Of a DNA stretch of 64,000 nt, positions 26,066-35,259 are shown piece by piece. Every line of letters starts with the position of its first letter. The first letter of the stretch is position 1. Made by a program: the position numbers and the translations under genes. The notes beneath the pieces were generated by a model. That model searched no databases. It was not told where the DNA came from and saw nothing but the letters and a program-made list of their open reading frames with translations. This DNA comes from CAMPJU01 sp036675265 (lineage in GTDB: Bacteria > Pseudomonadota > Gammaproteobacteria > Xanthomonadales > Xanthomonadaceae): positions 15,704 through 79,703 of the forward strand of contig JAKFFJ010000028.1 in the NCBI GenBank assembly GCA_036675265.1, read 5' to 3'.

Positions 26066-28441
26066 ATGCGGCAATCTAACGACCCTCGCCGAACGGATGC
26101 CCGCGTGCGCCCAGTCTTCCGCCTGCTCCCGCTCCCGTTCTGCATCGCCCTGTCGCTCTCGGCCCGTGCCGACGACCCGCCACCGGATTTCTCGCTGTGC
26201 CCCATCGGCGATGCCATCCCGGCGTTCGAGGACGCGCAGCCGCCCGTGGGCAATCCCGAGGACCGCGCGGACACCCCGACCGACATCGACGGCGACCAGG
26301 TCGCCGGCGTGCAGAACGAGAACCTCATCGTCCGCGGCGACGTGCACCTGCGCCGGGGCGACCAGTTCCTGGGCACCGACAAGCTGACCTACGACAGCGA
26401 GACCGGCGAGTACCTGGCCGAGGGCAGCGTGCGCTACCAGGATTCCGGCATGCGGCTGGTGGCCGAGAGCGCCCAGGGCGACCAGGAGGCCGACAGCCAC
26501 CAGCTCAGCGACGTGCGCTACCAGCTCGTGTCGCGGCGCGGCAATGGCCGTGCCGACGAGATCTCGCTGCGCGGCACCACCGGCACGTTGCTGGGATCAA
26601 CCTATTCTTCCTGCGACCCGTCCGACCGCCAGTGGGAATTGCGCGCCGCGCGCATCCAGGTCGACACCGAGACGGGCATGGGCACCGCGCGCAACGCCAC
26701 GCTGCACATCGGCAACGTGCCGGTCCTGTACGTGCCGTGGTTCATGTTCCCGGTGGACGACCGGCGCCGCACGGGACTGCTGTATCCCTCCATCGGGACG
26801 TCCAGCCGCAACGGCTTCGACTGGCGCCAGCCGATCTACCTCAACCTCGCGCCGAACTACGACGCCACCATCGAACCGCGCTTCATGAGCAAGCGCGGCC
26901 TGATGCTGGCCGGCGAGTTCCGCTACCTGCTGGCCGACGGCGCGGGCACCTTCGAGGCGTCCTTCCTCCCGGACGACGACCTGGTGGAGCGCGAACGCGC
27001 CGAGGAGATCGCCGACGGCGTGCCGCCGGAGAACCGGCGCAAGGACAACCGTTCGCAGTTCAGCTTCAACGGCTACCACAACATCGACGAGCGCTGGCGC
27101 GCGAGCGCGAGCCTCAACTGGATCAGCGATCCGTTCTACATCGAGGATTTCAGCAGCAACCTGGAAAACCTGTCGCCGGTCTACATCGCCAGCGACCTGG
27201 GGGTGTCCGGGCGCGGGGAGACGTGGAGCGCCGGCGTCAACGCCACGTATTACCTGTTGTCCGATTACACCCTGTCGGAAGCCGCGCTCCCGCACCACCA
27301 GCTGCCGCGCGGCTGGTTCCGCTGGGAGAAGCCGCTGCGATCGTGGCTGGTCGCGGGCCTGGATGCGGAGGCCGTGCAGTTCGAGCACTCGGTGCGCGCG
27401 GGTGGCGCGCGCCTGGACCTGAAGCCCTGGTTGAGCATGCCGCTGGAAGGCGACAGCTGGTTCCTGAAGCCGACGGTCGCTTGGCGCCACACGACGTACG
27501 ACCTCGAGGAGGCCTTCGCGCCGTTCGTGGACGACATGACGCCCACGCGCAGCCTGCCGATCACGACGCTGGACGCGGGCGTGTTCCTGGATCGCGAAAC
27601 CTCCTGGGGTGGCCAGCGCTACCTGCAGACGCTGGAGCCGCGGCTGTTCTACGTGAACGCCCCCTACCGGGACCACTCCGACATCCCGCTGTTCGACACG
27701 CGGCCGCTGACTTTCAGCTGGGGCCAGCTGTTCCGCGACAACCGCTATTCCGGCGCCGACCGGCAGGCCGACGCGAACCAGTTGACGATGGCGGTGACCA
27801 CGCGCCTCATCCGCGAGTCCGACGGCAGCGAGAAGCTGTCGGCGAGCTTCGGCCAGATCCGCTATTTCGACGAGTCGCGCGTCACCGTCCCGGGCGAGGT
27901 GCCGCTGGCACAGGGCAAGTCGGCCTGGGTCGCCGACGTCGGCTACGCCATCAACGACCGCTGGACGGTCAGCGCGTCGTACCAGTGGGACCCCAAGTTC
28001 CGCCGGGAGGACCTGGCGTCGCTGCGCACGCGGTACCTGATCGGCAACGAAGGCGTGGTCAACTTCGGGTACCGCCACCGGCGCGACCTGCTTGAACAGG
28101 TCGACCTGTCCTTCCTGTACCCGCTGTCGCCGACCTGGAGCGTGGTGGGCCGCTACTACTACTCGCTGTTCGACCGGAAGCTGCTCGAGGGCATCGCCGG
28201 GGTGCAGTGGGACAGCTGCTGCATGGCGGTCCGGGTGGTGGGGCGGCGCTATGTCCGCAACCGGGACGGCGACCTGAACAACACCCTGATGGTGGAGGTC
28301 GAACTCAAGGGCCTGGGATCGGCGGGGCGCGACGCAAGGGGCGTCCTGCGCCGTGGTATTCTCGGCTATTACCGCGACGACCTGTATCTCGTGCCGCCGC
28401 CCGACGTGCGCGAAGACGGGCGTGCCCCGGACCCCTACTGA
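26066..28441 (+). CDS. lptD: LPS-assembly outer-membrane protein LptD
   Basis: This 791-residue beta-barrel protein, with LptE, inserts lipopolysaccharide into the outer leaflet. The signal peptide follows an Arg-rich leader; a GTG at 26105 (RPVFRLLPLPFC) would give a shorter, more ordinary signal. The N-terminal jellyroll domain (OstA, ~68-200, NLIVRGDVHLRRGDQFLGTDKLTYD) precedes the C-terminal barrel (~250-790). Four Cys in the mature protein (SLCPIG, SSCDPS, and the adjacent pair in DSCCMAV) correspond to the disulfide-forming residues of E. coli LptD. It is the first gene of the lptD-surA-pdxA-rsmA-apaG-apaH run. Confidence 0.95.
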   Translation: MRQSNDPRRTDARVRPVFRLLPLPFCIALSLSARADDPPPDFSLCPIGDAIPAFEDAQPPVGNPEDRADTPTDIDGDQVAGVQNENLIVRGDVHLRRGDQFLGTDKLTYDSETGEYLAEGSVRYQDSGMRLVAESAQGDQEADSHQLSDVRYQLVSRRGNGRADEISLRGTTGTLLGSTYSSCDPSDRQWELRAARIQVDTETGMGTARNATLHIGNVPVLYVPWFMFPVDDRRRTGLLYPSIGTSSRNGFDWRQPIYLNLAPNYDATIEPRFMSKRGLMLAGEFRYLLADGAGTFEASFLPDDDLVERERAEEIADGVPPENRRKDNRSQFSFNGYHNIDERWRASASLNWISDPFYIEDFSSNLENLSPVYIASDLGVSGRGETWSAGVNATYYLLSDYTLSEAALPHHQLPRGWFRWEKPLRSWLVAGLDAEAVQFEHSVRAGGARLDLKPWLSMPLEGDSWFLKPTVAWRHTTYDLEEAFAPFVDDMTPTRSLPITTLDAGVFLDRETSWGGQRYLQTLEPRLFYVNAPYRDHSDIPLFDTRPLTFSWGQLFRDNRYSGADRQADANQLTMAVTTRLIRESDGSEKLSASFGQIRYFDESRVTVPGEVPLAQGKSAWVADVGYAINDRWTVSASYQWDPKFRREDLASLRTRYLIGNEGVVNFGYRHRRDLLEQVDLSFLYPLSPTWSVVGRYYYSLFDRKLLEGIAGVQWDSCCMAVRVVGRRYVRNRDGDLNNTLMVEVELKGLGSAGRDARGVLRRGILGYYRDDLYLVPPPDVREDGRAPDPY

Positions 28442-28455
28442 AACGACGCCGCCCG

Positions 28456-29790
28456 ATGAGCAGACCCGCACGCTTCCCCCGCTTCCTCCCGGTCGCAGTG
28501 TTCCTGGCCGCGGCCTGCCTCCTCGGCGCGGCGCCGGTCGCGGCCCAGCAGGTGCAGCCGATCGACCGCATCGTCGCGGTGGTCGACGAGGACGTGATCC
28601 TGCAGAGCGAGCTGGACCAGGCCCTGGCCAACGTGCTGGCCCAGTACGCCGGCCGCGAGGCCCAGCTGCCGCCCCGCGACGTGCTGCAGAAGCAGGTGCT
28701 CGACCGCCTCGTGCTGGTGCGCCTGCAGGTCGCGCGCGCCGAGGCCACCGGCGTGCAGGTCAGCGATGCCGACGTCGACGGCGCCATCGCGGCCATCGCC
28801 CAGCAGAACGGCGCGACCCCCGAGCAGCTCGCCGCGCAGCTCGCCGCCGACGGGCTGTCGCTGGCGGCATTCCGCGAGTCGGTCCGCGACGAACTGCTGG
28901 TCCAGCGGCTTCGCCAGCGCTTCGCCCAGTCGCAGATCCAGGTCAGCGATTCCGAAGTCGAGGCGGCGCTCGAGTCCCAGGACACGCGGCAGTACCGCCT
29001 TGCGCACATCCTCGTGGCCCTGCCCGAGGGTGCCACGGCCGAGCAGATCGCGGCGGGCCAGGAAAAGATCGCCGGCGTCCACGCCCTGATCCAGCGCGGC
29101 GAGATGGATTTCGCCGCCGCAGCCGTCCGCTACTCCGACAGCCCGAACGCGCTGGAAGGCGGCGACCTCGGCTGGCGGTCGCTCGACGAGATCCCGGCGG
29201 CGTTCGCCGACCTGGTGCGCGGCATGCAGCCGGGCCAGGTGGTGGGACCGCTGCCCGGCTCGAGCGGCTTCCAGCTGCTGCAACTGGTCGAGATCCGCGA
29301 TGCGGCGGCGGCCGGCCCGCAACCGGTCACCGAATTCCAGGCGCGCCACATCCTGATCCGCGTGGGCGGGGAAGTGACCGCCGAGCAAGCCAAGGCGCGC
29401 ATCGATACCGTGCATGCCCGCCTGGTGGGCGGCGCCGACTTCGCAGGCCTGGCGACGGAACTGTCCGAAGACGCCAGCTCCGCCGGCCAGGGCGGCGACC
29501 TGGGCTGGTTCCCCGGCGCCGCGTTCGGCCCCGAGTTCGCCGCGCAGCTGCCGGCGCTCGCGGACGGGGAGTTCTCAGCGCCCTTCCGCACCGCTGCAGG
29601 CTGGCACATCGTCCAGCGCCTGGGCATGCGCCAGAGCGACGCGTCCGAAACCAACCGCCGCGCGCAGGTGCGCGAGACGATCGGCCGCCGCAAGCTCGAG
29701 GACGAGTGGAACCGCTTCCTGCGCGACATGCGCGGCGAGGCCTACGTCGAGTACCGCATCGACGGCACCGGCGCTCCCGCCGGCAACTGA
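28456..29790 (+). CDS. surA: Periplasmic chaperone and peptidyl-prolyl isomerase SurA
   Basis: This 444-residue protein has a signal peptide (~1-30, ending VAAQQ), an N-terminal SurA chaperone domain (IDRIVAVVDEDVILQSELD to about 165), and two parvulin domains (~175-275, RQYRLAHILVALP; ~290-400, FQARHILIRVGG). It escorts unfolded outer-membrane proteins, LptD among them, across the periplasm; the genes are adjacent, 14 bases apart. ATG at 28456 is the only start that gives a signal peptide. Two parvulin modules match the E. coli form. Confidence 0.95.
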   Translation: MSRPARFPRFLPVAVFLAAACLLGAAPVAAQQVQPIDRIVAVVDEDVILQSELDQALANVLAQYAGREAQLPPRDVLQKQVLDRLVLVRLQVARAEATGVQVSDADVDGAIAAIAQQNGATPEQLAAQLAADGLSLAAFRESVRDELLVQRLRQRFAQSQIQVSDSEVEAALESQDTRQYRLAHILVALPEGATAEQIAAGQEKIAGVHALIQRGEMDFAAAAVRYSDSPNALEGGDLGWRSLDEIPAAFADLVRGMQPGQVVGPLPGSSGFQLLQLVEIRDAAAAGPQPVTEFQARHILIRVGGEVTAEQAKARIDTVHARLVGGADFAGLATELSEDASSAGQGGDLGWFPGAAFGPEFAAQLPALADGEFSAPFRTAAGWHIVQRLGMRQSDASETNRRAQVRETIGRRKLEDEWNRFLRDMRGEAYVEYRIDGTGAPAGN

Positions 29791-29791
29791 C

Positions 29792-30808
29792 ATGCCCGGT
29801 CCGAGGCTGGCGCTGGTCCCGGGCGAACCGGCCGGCGTCGGTCCGGAACTCTGCGTCCGCCTCGCGCAGCTTCCGCGCCCGGGCCATCGCCTGCTCGCGT
29901 TCGCCGATCCCGACACGTTGCACGCCGCGGCCGCGCGCCTGCGGCTGCCATTGCGCCTGCTCGATGCGGACGCCGCGGGCGATGCGCCTGGCGACCTGCC
30001 GCTGCACGCCGTGCGCAACGCCGCCGCGGTCGCGCCCGGGCTGCCGGATCCGCGCAACGCACGCGCCGTCGTCGACGCGCTGCTCGCCGGCGCCGGCGCA
30101 TGCCTGCGGGGCGAATGCGCCGGCCTGGTGACCGGCCCCGTCCACAAGGCCACGATCAACGCCGGCGGCATCGCCTACAGCGGCACCACCGGCTTGCTCG
30201 CGGACCACGCCGGGCGCGCCGTCGTGATGATGCTGGCCAACGACACGATGCGGGTGGCGCTGGCGACCACCCACCTGCCGCTGCGCGACGTGGCGGGCGC
30301 ACTCGACGCGCCCGGCCTGGAGCGCACCCTGCGCATCGTGCATGCCGCGCTGCGCGACGACTTCGGCATCGCGCGCCCGTGCATCGCGGTGCTGGGCCTC
30401 AACCCGCACGCCGGCGAATCCGGGCACCTGGGCCGCGAGGAGATCGAGGTGATCACGCCGGTGCTCGACACGCTGCGCGGCGAAGGCATGGACCTGCCGG
30501 GCCCACTGCCCGCCGACACCGCGTTCCTGCCGTCGAAGCTGCGCGGGTTCGACGCCGTGCTCGCGATGTACCACGACCAGGGCCTGCCGGTACTCAAGCA
30601 CAGCGGGTTCGAGCACGCGGTCAACCTCACGCTCGGCCTGCCCTACCCGCGCGTCGCGGTCGACCACGGCACCGCGCTGGACATCGCCGGCACCGGGACC
30701 GCGGACCCGTCCAGCCTCTACGCAGCCGTCTCCACCTGCACCCGCCTGGCAACCGCCAGCGCAAAAGCAAAGCAATTGGCCACGGATTCCACAGATGAAC
30801 ACAGATAA
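29792..30808 (+). CDS. pdxA: 4-hydroxythreonine-4-phosphate dehydrogenase
   Basis: This 338-residue enzyme makes an intermediate of pyridoxal phosphate synthesis by oxidising 4-phosphohydroxy-L-threonine. ALVPGEPAGVGPELCV, GPVHKATI with the catalytic His, LNPHAGESGHLG and MYHDQGLPVLKH are the substrate- and metal-binding motifs. The C-terminal ~14 residues (KAKQLATDSTDEHR) and the stop codon are encoded by the left arm of a dispersed inverted repeat, so the natural end has been replaced. The start lies 1 base after the surA stop. Confidence 0.95.
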   Translation: MPGPRLALVPGEPAGVGPELCVRLAQLPRPGHRLLAFADPDTLHAAAARLRLPLRLLDADAAGDAPGDLPLHAVRNAAAVAPGLPDPRNARAVVDALLAGAGACLRGECAGLVTGPVHKATINAGGIAYSGTTGLLADHAGRAVVMMLANDTMRVALATTHLPLRDVAGALDAPGLERTLRIVHAALRDDFGIARPCIAVLGLNPHAGESGHLGREEIEVITPVLDTLRGEGMDLPGPLPADTAFLPSKLRGFDAVLAMYHDQGLPVLKHSGFEHAVNLTLGLPYPRVAVDHGTALDIAGTGTADPSSLYAAVSTCTRLATASAKAKQLATDSTDEHR

Positions 30809-30873
30809 CGCAAAAGCGTTTTCCAGTGTTTGCTTCCGCTCTATCTGTGTTCATCTGTGAAATCTGTGGCCAA
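30776..30873. repeat. Dispersed inverted repeat, copy A (pdxA-rsmA junction)
   Basis: Arms at 30776-30807 and 30842-30873 are complementary over 32 bases with two mismatches, around a 34-base loop. The core reads CACAGATGAACACAGATA. The left arm encodes the pdxA C-terminus and stop; the right arm ends 12 bases before rsmA. A second copy lies at 41004-41084. The transcript would fold into a long hairpin. I know this core as a widely scattered intergenic palindrome but cannot name a family from memory with certainty. Confidence 0.9.
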
Positions 30874-30885
30874 GGCTCTTGACCG

Positions 30886-31671
30886 ATGACTACATTTTCC
30901 GAGCCGGCGAAGAAGCACCTGGGCCAGCACTTCCTGCACGAGCGGGGGGTGGTGGAGAAGATCGTGCTCGCGGTGGATCCGCAGCCCGGCGACCGGCTGG
31001 TGGAAATCGGCCCGGGCCAGGGCGCGATCACCTTCCCCCTGCTGCGCCGGCATGGGTCGCTCACGGCCATCGAATTCGACCGCGACCTGCTCGCGCCGCT
31101 CGCGGCGGCGGCCGAGGGCATCGGTGCGCTGACGCTGGTTCCCGGCGACGTGCTCGGCGTCGACTTCACCGCGCTCGCCGCCGGAGGCACCCTCCGCCTG
31201 GTCGGCAACCTGCCCTACAACCTGTCCTCGCCGATCCTGTTCCATGCCCTGGACCATGCGGCGGCGATCCGCGACATGCACTTCATGCTGCAGAAGGAGG
31301 TGGTCGACCGCATGGCCGCGCCACCGGGCAGCAAGGTCTATGGCCGGCTCAGCGTCATGCTGCAGGCGTTCTGCACGGTCGTGCCCCTGTTCGCCGTGCC
31401 GCCCGGCGCGTTCCGCCCGCCCCCGAAGGTGGACTCGGCTGTGGTGCGGCTGCTGCCGCGCGATCCGGCGACCATCGGCATCGTCGACCCGGTGCGCTTT
31501 GCCGCGGTCGTGCGCGCCGCGTTCGGCCAGCGCCGCAAGACGCTGCGCAATGCGCTGGCAGGCGTGGCCGACACGGGGATGATCGAGGCGGCCGGGCTGT
31601 CGCCTGGCGACCGTGCCGAACAGGTCCCGGTGCCGGGCTTCGTCCGGCTCGCCAACAGCGTTGCCTGCTGA
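30886..31671 (+). CDS. rsmA: 16S rRNA N6-dimethyladenosine transferase (KsgA)
   Basis: This 261-residue enzyme dimethylates A1518 and A1519 of 16S rRNA. It has LGQHFLHERGVVEKIV at the start, SAM-binding LVEIGPGQGAITFPLL, the catalytic NLPYNLSSPI and the C-terminal helical domain (FGQRRKTLRNAL). ATG at 30886 is used. It follows pdxA by 77 bases, a gap filled by the right half of a dispersed inverted repeat, so read-through from pdxA must cross a strong hairpin. Confidence 0.96.
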   Translation: MTTFSEPAKKHLGQHFLHERGVVEKIVLAVDPQPGDRLVEIGPGQGAITFPLLRRHGSLTAIEFDRDLLAPLAAAAEGIGALTLVPGDVLGVDFTALAAGGTLRLVGNLPYNLSSPILFHALDHAAAIRDMHFMLQKEVVDRMAAPPGSKVYGRLSVMLQAFCTVVPLFAVPPGAFRPPPKVDSAVVRLLPRDPATIGIVDPVRFAAVVRAAFGQRRKTLRNALAGVADTGMIEAAGLSPGDRAEQVPVPGFVRLANSVAC

Positions 31672-31736
31672 GCCAGCGGCATCTCCTTCACGTGCCGTTC
31701 GCCCACCCCGGTGGCACGGGCTCGTACACTGGCTGC

Positions 31737-32114
31737 ATGACCGACGAATACCTGTTCGACATCGACGTCGCGACGCGCTACCTCGACGACCAGTCCGCGC
31801 CGGACGAGGATCGCTTCGTCTTCGCGTACACCATCCAGATCCGCAACGCCGGCAAGCGGCCCGCGCGCCTGGTGGCGCGCCATTGGGTGATCACCGACGC
31901 CAACGGCAGGACCGAGGAGGTCGACGGCGAGGGCGTGGTCGGCGAGCAGCCGTGGCTGCGTCCGGGCGAGGCGTTCGAGTACACCTCCGGCGCGGTCCTG
32001 GCCACGGGACTGGGCACCATGCAGGGCAGCTACGAGATGGTGGCGGACGACGGGACCTCGTTCGAGGCGCCGATCCCCGCCTTCACCCTGGCCGTCCCGC
32101 GCACGTTGCACTAG
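31737..32114 (+). CDS. apaG: ApaG (DUF525) protein
   Basis: This 125-residue beta-sandwich protein has the family motifs VFAYTIQIRN, GRTEEVDGEGVVGEQPWLRPGE and GTMQGSYEMVADDG, and the length matches E. coli ApaG. Its biochemical role is not settled, though the gene is almost always beside apaH and rsmA, as here. It begins 65 bases after rsmA. A TACACT box at 31725-31730 sits only 7 bases before the ATG, so if used it would yield a nearly leaderless message. Confidence 0.93.
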   Translation: MTDEYLFDIDVATRYLDDQSAPDEDRFVFAYTIQIRNAGKRPARLVARHWVITDANGRTEEVDGEGVVGEQPWLRPGEAFEYTSGAVLATGLGTMQGSYEMVADDGTSFEAPIPAFTLAVPRTLH

Positions 32115-32118
32115 CGCG

Positions 32119-33036
32119 ATGGCCACCTGGGCGATCGGCGACCTGCAGGGGTGCCTGGACCCGTTGCAACGGTTGCTCGACACGCTTCGCTTCGATCCCG
32201 CGGTCGACCGCCTCTGGTTCTGCGGCGACCTGGTCAACCGCGGCGGGCAGTCGCTCGAGACCTTGCGCCTGGTCCACGCGCTGCGCGACAGCAGTGTCGT
32301 CGTCCTGGGCAACCACGACCTGTCGCTGCTCGCGATCGGTGCCCGGAGCGCCGAGGAACAACGACGCGTCAATCCCGACCTGCAACGCGTGCTGTTCGCG
32401 GAGGACGCGGCCGTGCTGCTGGACTGGCTGCGGCTGCAGCCGCTGCTGCACGCGGACCGGGACCTCGGCTGGATGATGGTCCACGCCGGCCTGGCGCCGA
32501 AGTGGACGGTCGCGATGGCCGAGCGCCATGCGCGGGAGGTCGAGGCGAAGCTGCGCTCCGATGGCTACCGCAAGTTGTTGCGCAACATGTATGGCGACAA
32601 GCCGGCCTGGACGCCACGGCTTGCCGGGCCCGACCGGGACCGCGCGATCATCAACGTGTTCACCCGCTTGCGGTACTGCTCTCCCAAGGGCCGGATCGCG
32701 TTCGACGAAAAGGGACCGCCCGGCACCCAGCAGCCCGGCCTGTATCCCTGGTATGCCGTCCCGGGCCGGGCGGAGCGCGACCTCAGGATCGTGTGCGGGC
32801 ACTGGTCCGCGCTGGGCCTGTTCGTGGGCCAGGGCGTGCACGCGATCGATACCGGCGCCGTCTGGGGCGGGAAGCTCACGGCGCTGCGGCTGGACACCGA
32901 CGAGCTGCGCATCGTGCAGGTGCCGGGACGCGACGTGCCGGCGAGCCCCCCGAAGGCGCGGCGCCCGCCACGCCGGCAAGGCCACCCGCAAGCGGGAAAG
33001 CCGCGTGTCGCCAGCGCGGCGCCGACCGGCGCCTAG
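32119..33036 (+). CDS. apaH: Symmetrical bis(5'-nucleosyl)-tetraphosphatase
   Basis: This 305-residue phosphoesterase cleaves Ap4A to two ADP. The calcineurin-like metal motifs are GDLQGC, WFCGDLVNRGG, LGNHD and, later, MMVHAGLAP and VCGHWSALG. The last ~25 residues are Arg/Pro/Lys-rich (PPKARRPPRRQG) with no known role. It starts 4 bases after apaG. The gene is convergent with folA and the two stops share the bases CTAG at 33033-33036. Confidence 0.95.
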   Translation: MATWAIGDLQGCLDPLQRLLDTLRFDPAVDRLWFCGDLVNRGGQSLETLRLVHALRDSSVVVLGNHDLSLLAIGARSAEEQRRVNPDLQRVLFAEDAAVLLDWLRLQPLLHADRDLGWMMVHAGLAPKWTVAMAERHAREVEAKLRSDGYRKLLRNMYGDKPAWTPRLAGPDRDRAIINVFTRLRYCSPKGRIAFDEKGPPGTQQPGLYPWYAVPGRAERDLRIVCGHWSALGLFVGQGVHAIDTGAVWGGKLTALRLDTDELRIVQVPGRDVPASPPKARRPPRRQGHPQAGKPRVASAAPTGA

Positions 33037-33533
33037 CGCGCCGGTTCGTAGTCGACGAATTCGAACGCGAACGCGTGCCGCGCGTCGGCCGGATGCGCCT
33101 CGCGCGAGACGACGCGCCAGGCGCCGGGATCGAACGGCGGGAAGAACGCGTCCGCATCCGCCACGGTCGTGTCCACGTGCGTCAGGTGCAGGCGCGCGGC
33201 GGACGGCAGGCAGAGCGCGTACAACGCCCCGCCCCCGATCACGCAGAGCTCGCCGGCATCCTTTGCGCCGGCGAGCCCCACGGCCTCCTCGACCGACGCG
33301 ACCGCCTGCATGCCGTCGAACGGCGCGCGGCCACGCCGCGTCAGCACCAGGTTGGTCCTGCCCGGCAGCGCGCGCCCCAGCGATTCGGCGGTCCGCCGCC
33401 CCATCAGCAGCGGCTTGCCCAGCGTCAACGCCTTGAAGCGCTTCAGGTCCGCCGGGAGGTGCCAGGGCAACGCGTTGTCCTTGCCGATCGCGTTGCAGCG
33501 GTCGAGCGCGGCGATGAGGACGAGGTCCGGCAT
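33033..33533 (-). CDS. folA: Dihydrofolate reductase
   Basis: This 166-residue enzyme reduces dihydrofolate with NADPH. Signature residues are IAALDRCNAIGKDNALPWHLPADLKRFK, LLMGRRTAESLGRALPGRTNLVLTR and VIGGGALYALCLPSAARLHLTHVD. ATG at 33533 gives the usual MPDLVLIAALD N-terminus. It is the last gene of the minus-strand train behind thyA, 14 bases away. The pairing with thyA is functional: thymidylate synthase makes the dihydrofolate that FolA recycles. Confidence 0.96.
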   Translation of the reverse strand: MPDLVLIAALDRCNAIGKDNALPWHLPADLKRFKALTLGKPLLMGRRTAESLGRALPGRTNLVLTRRGRAPFDGMQAVASVEEAVGLAGAKDAGELCVIGGGALYALCLPSAARLHLTHVDTTVADADAFFPPFDPGAWRVVSREAHPADARHAFAFEFVDYEPAR

Positions 33534-33547
33534 GCGGCGACGGCCGG

Positions 33548-34342
33548 TCAGACGGCGACCGGCGCGCGGATGGCCGGGTGCGGGTCGTACCCCTCGATCG
33601 CGATGTCCTCGAACCGGAACGCGAACACGTCGCGCACCTCCGGGTCGAGCCGCAGCGTCGGCAGCGCGCGCGGCTCGCGCGCAAGCTGCTCGCGCGCCTG
33701 TTCGAAATGGTTCGAGTACAGGTGCGCGTCGCCCAGGGTATGCACGAAGTCGCCGACCCCCAGCCCGCACGCCTGCGCCACCATGTGCGTCAGCAGTGCG
33801 TAGCTTGCGATGTTGAACGGCACGCCGAGGAAGATGTCGCCGCTGCGCTGGTACAGCTGGCAGCTCAGGCGGCCGTCCGCGACATAGAACTGGAACAGGG
33901 CATGGCAGGGCTGCAGCGCCATCGCCGGCAGGTCCGCGACGTTCCATGCGGACACGATCAGGCGGCGGGAATCGGGGTTGCGGCGGATCTCGTCGACCAC
34001 GTTGCGCAGCTGGTCGATCTCGCTGCCGTCGGCGGCCGCCCAGCGCCGCCACTGCTTGCCGTACACGGGCCCGAGTTCGCCGTCGTCGTCGGCCCACTCG
34101 TCCCAGATCGTGACCTTGTTGTCGCGCAGGTATGCGACGTTGGTCTCGCCGCGCAGGAACCACAGCAGCTCGTGGACGATCGAGCGCAGGTGCAGCTTCT
34201 TGGTGGTGACCAGCGGGAACCCCTCGCGCAAGTCGAACCGCATCTGCCAGCCGAACACGCTGCGCGTCCCCGTCCCGGTGCGATCTCCCTTCTCCGTGCC
34301 GTGCTCGAGCACGTGCCGCAGCAGGTCGAGGTAGGCCCGCAC
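33548..34342 (-). CDS. thyA: Thymidylate synthase
   Basis: This 264-residue enzyme converts dUMP to dTMP using methylene-tetrahydrofolate. RTGTGTRSVFGWQMRFDLR and LQPCHALFQFYV (catalytic Cys), then LSCQLYQRSGDIFLGVPFNIASYALLT, with the C-terminal VAV end, are all conserved. The start is GTG, read as MRAYLDLLRHVL. It lies 4 bases downstream of lgt. The 264-residue length is identical to E. coli ThyA. Confidence 0.97.
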   Translation of the reverse strand: MRAYLDLLRHVLEHGTEKGDRTGTGTRSVFGWQMRFDLREGFPLVTTKKLHLRSIVHELLWFLRGETNVAYLRDNKVTIWDEWADDDGELGPVYGKQWRRWAAADGSEIDQLRNVVDEIRRNPDSRRLIVSAWNVADLPAMALQPCHALFQFYVADGRLSCQLYQRSGDIFLGVPFNIASYALLTHMVAQACGLGVGDFVHTLGDAHLYSNHFEQAREQLAREPRALPTLRLDPEVRDVFAFRFEDIAIEGYDPHPAIRAPVAV

Positions 34343-34346
34343 GCCG

Positions 34347-35252
34347 CTACTCCGCCGGCACCGGGGCGGGCCGCAGCGTCGGTGACCGCCGCGAGGCCCA
34401 CAGCAGGCCGAGCCCGATCGCGATGAGCGGCAGGCTCAGCACCTGGCCCATCGTCAGCCACCCGAAGGCGAGGTAGCCGAGATGCGCATCCGGCTCGCGG
34501 ACGAACTCCACCGCGAACCGGAACAGGCCGTACAGCAGCGCGAACATCCCCGACACGGCGTAACGCGGCCGCGGCCGGCTCGAGAACCACCAGAGGATGG
34601 CGAACATCGCCACGCCCTCGAGCACCACCTGGTAGAGCTGGGAAGGATGGCGCGCATAGGCGTCCAATGCACCGGTTTCGAATTGCGCGCGAAGCGCGGC
34701 GGGATCGAGGCGCGCGAACCGTTCGGGCAGCGTGCGCGGGAACACGACGCCCCAGTCGGCCCCGGTGGGCTTGCCCCACAGTTCGCCGCCGATCCAGTTG
34801 CCCAGCCGGCCGAGCCCCAGGCCCGCCGGCACCAGCGGCGCCACGAAGTCCACGGTGTCGAAGAAGTGGAGGTGCTGGCGCCGCGACCACCACCACAATG
34901 CGACCAGCACGCCGAGCAGCCCGCCGTGGAAGCTCATCCCGCCTTCCCAGATGCGGAACAGCATCAGCGGGTCGTCGAGGAACGCGGGGAACCCGTAGAA
35001 CAGCACGTAGCCGAAGCGCCCGCCGAGCACCACGCCGAGCATCCCGTAGAACAGCAGGTCCGCGAATGCGTTCGCGTCGACGCCGGGCAGGCGCCCCTGC
35101 GCGATCCGCCGGCGCCCCAGGAACCAGGCCAGGCCGAAGCCGATCGCGTACATCACGCCGTACCAGTGCACGCTCGGCGCGAACGCCCGGCCGAACAACT
35201 CGAATTCCGGCAGGCGCAACGCGATGGGATCGATCTGGTGCAGCCAGGTCAT
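34347..35252 (-). CDS. lgt: Prolipoprotein diacylglyceryl transferase
   Basis: This 301-residue, seven-helix inner-membrane enzyme adds diacylglycerol to the lipobox Cys of prolipoproteins, the first lipoprotein maturation step. VHWYGVMYAIGF and the signature GLGRLGNWIGGELWGKPT are present, as is EGGMSFHGGLLG containing the essential HGG region. The family phosphatidylglycerol-binding Arg lies in the first of these. The gene starts 7 bases after terC on the same strand and is followed by thyA. Confidence 0.95.
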   Translation of the reverse strand: MTWLHQIDPIALRLPEFELFGRAFAPSVHWYGVMYAIGFGLAWFLGRRRIAQGRLPGVDANAFADLLFYGMLGVVLGGRFGYVLFYGFPAFLDDPLMLFRIWEGGMSFHGGLLGVLVALWWWSRRQHLHFFDTVDFVAPLVPAGLGLGRLGNWIGGELWGKPTGADWGVVFPRTLPERFARLDPAALRAQFETGALDAYARHPSQLYQVVLEGVAMFAILWWFSSRPRPRYAVSGMFALLYGLFRFAVEFVREPDAHLGYLAFGWLTMGQVLSLPLIAIGLGLLWASRRSPTLRPAPVPAE

Positions 35253-35259
35253 CGGCCCG

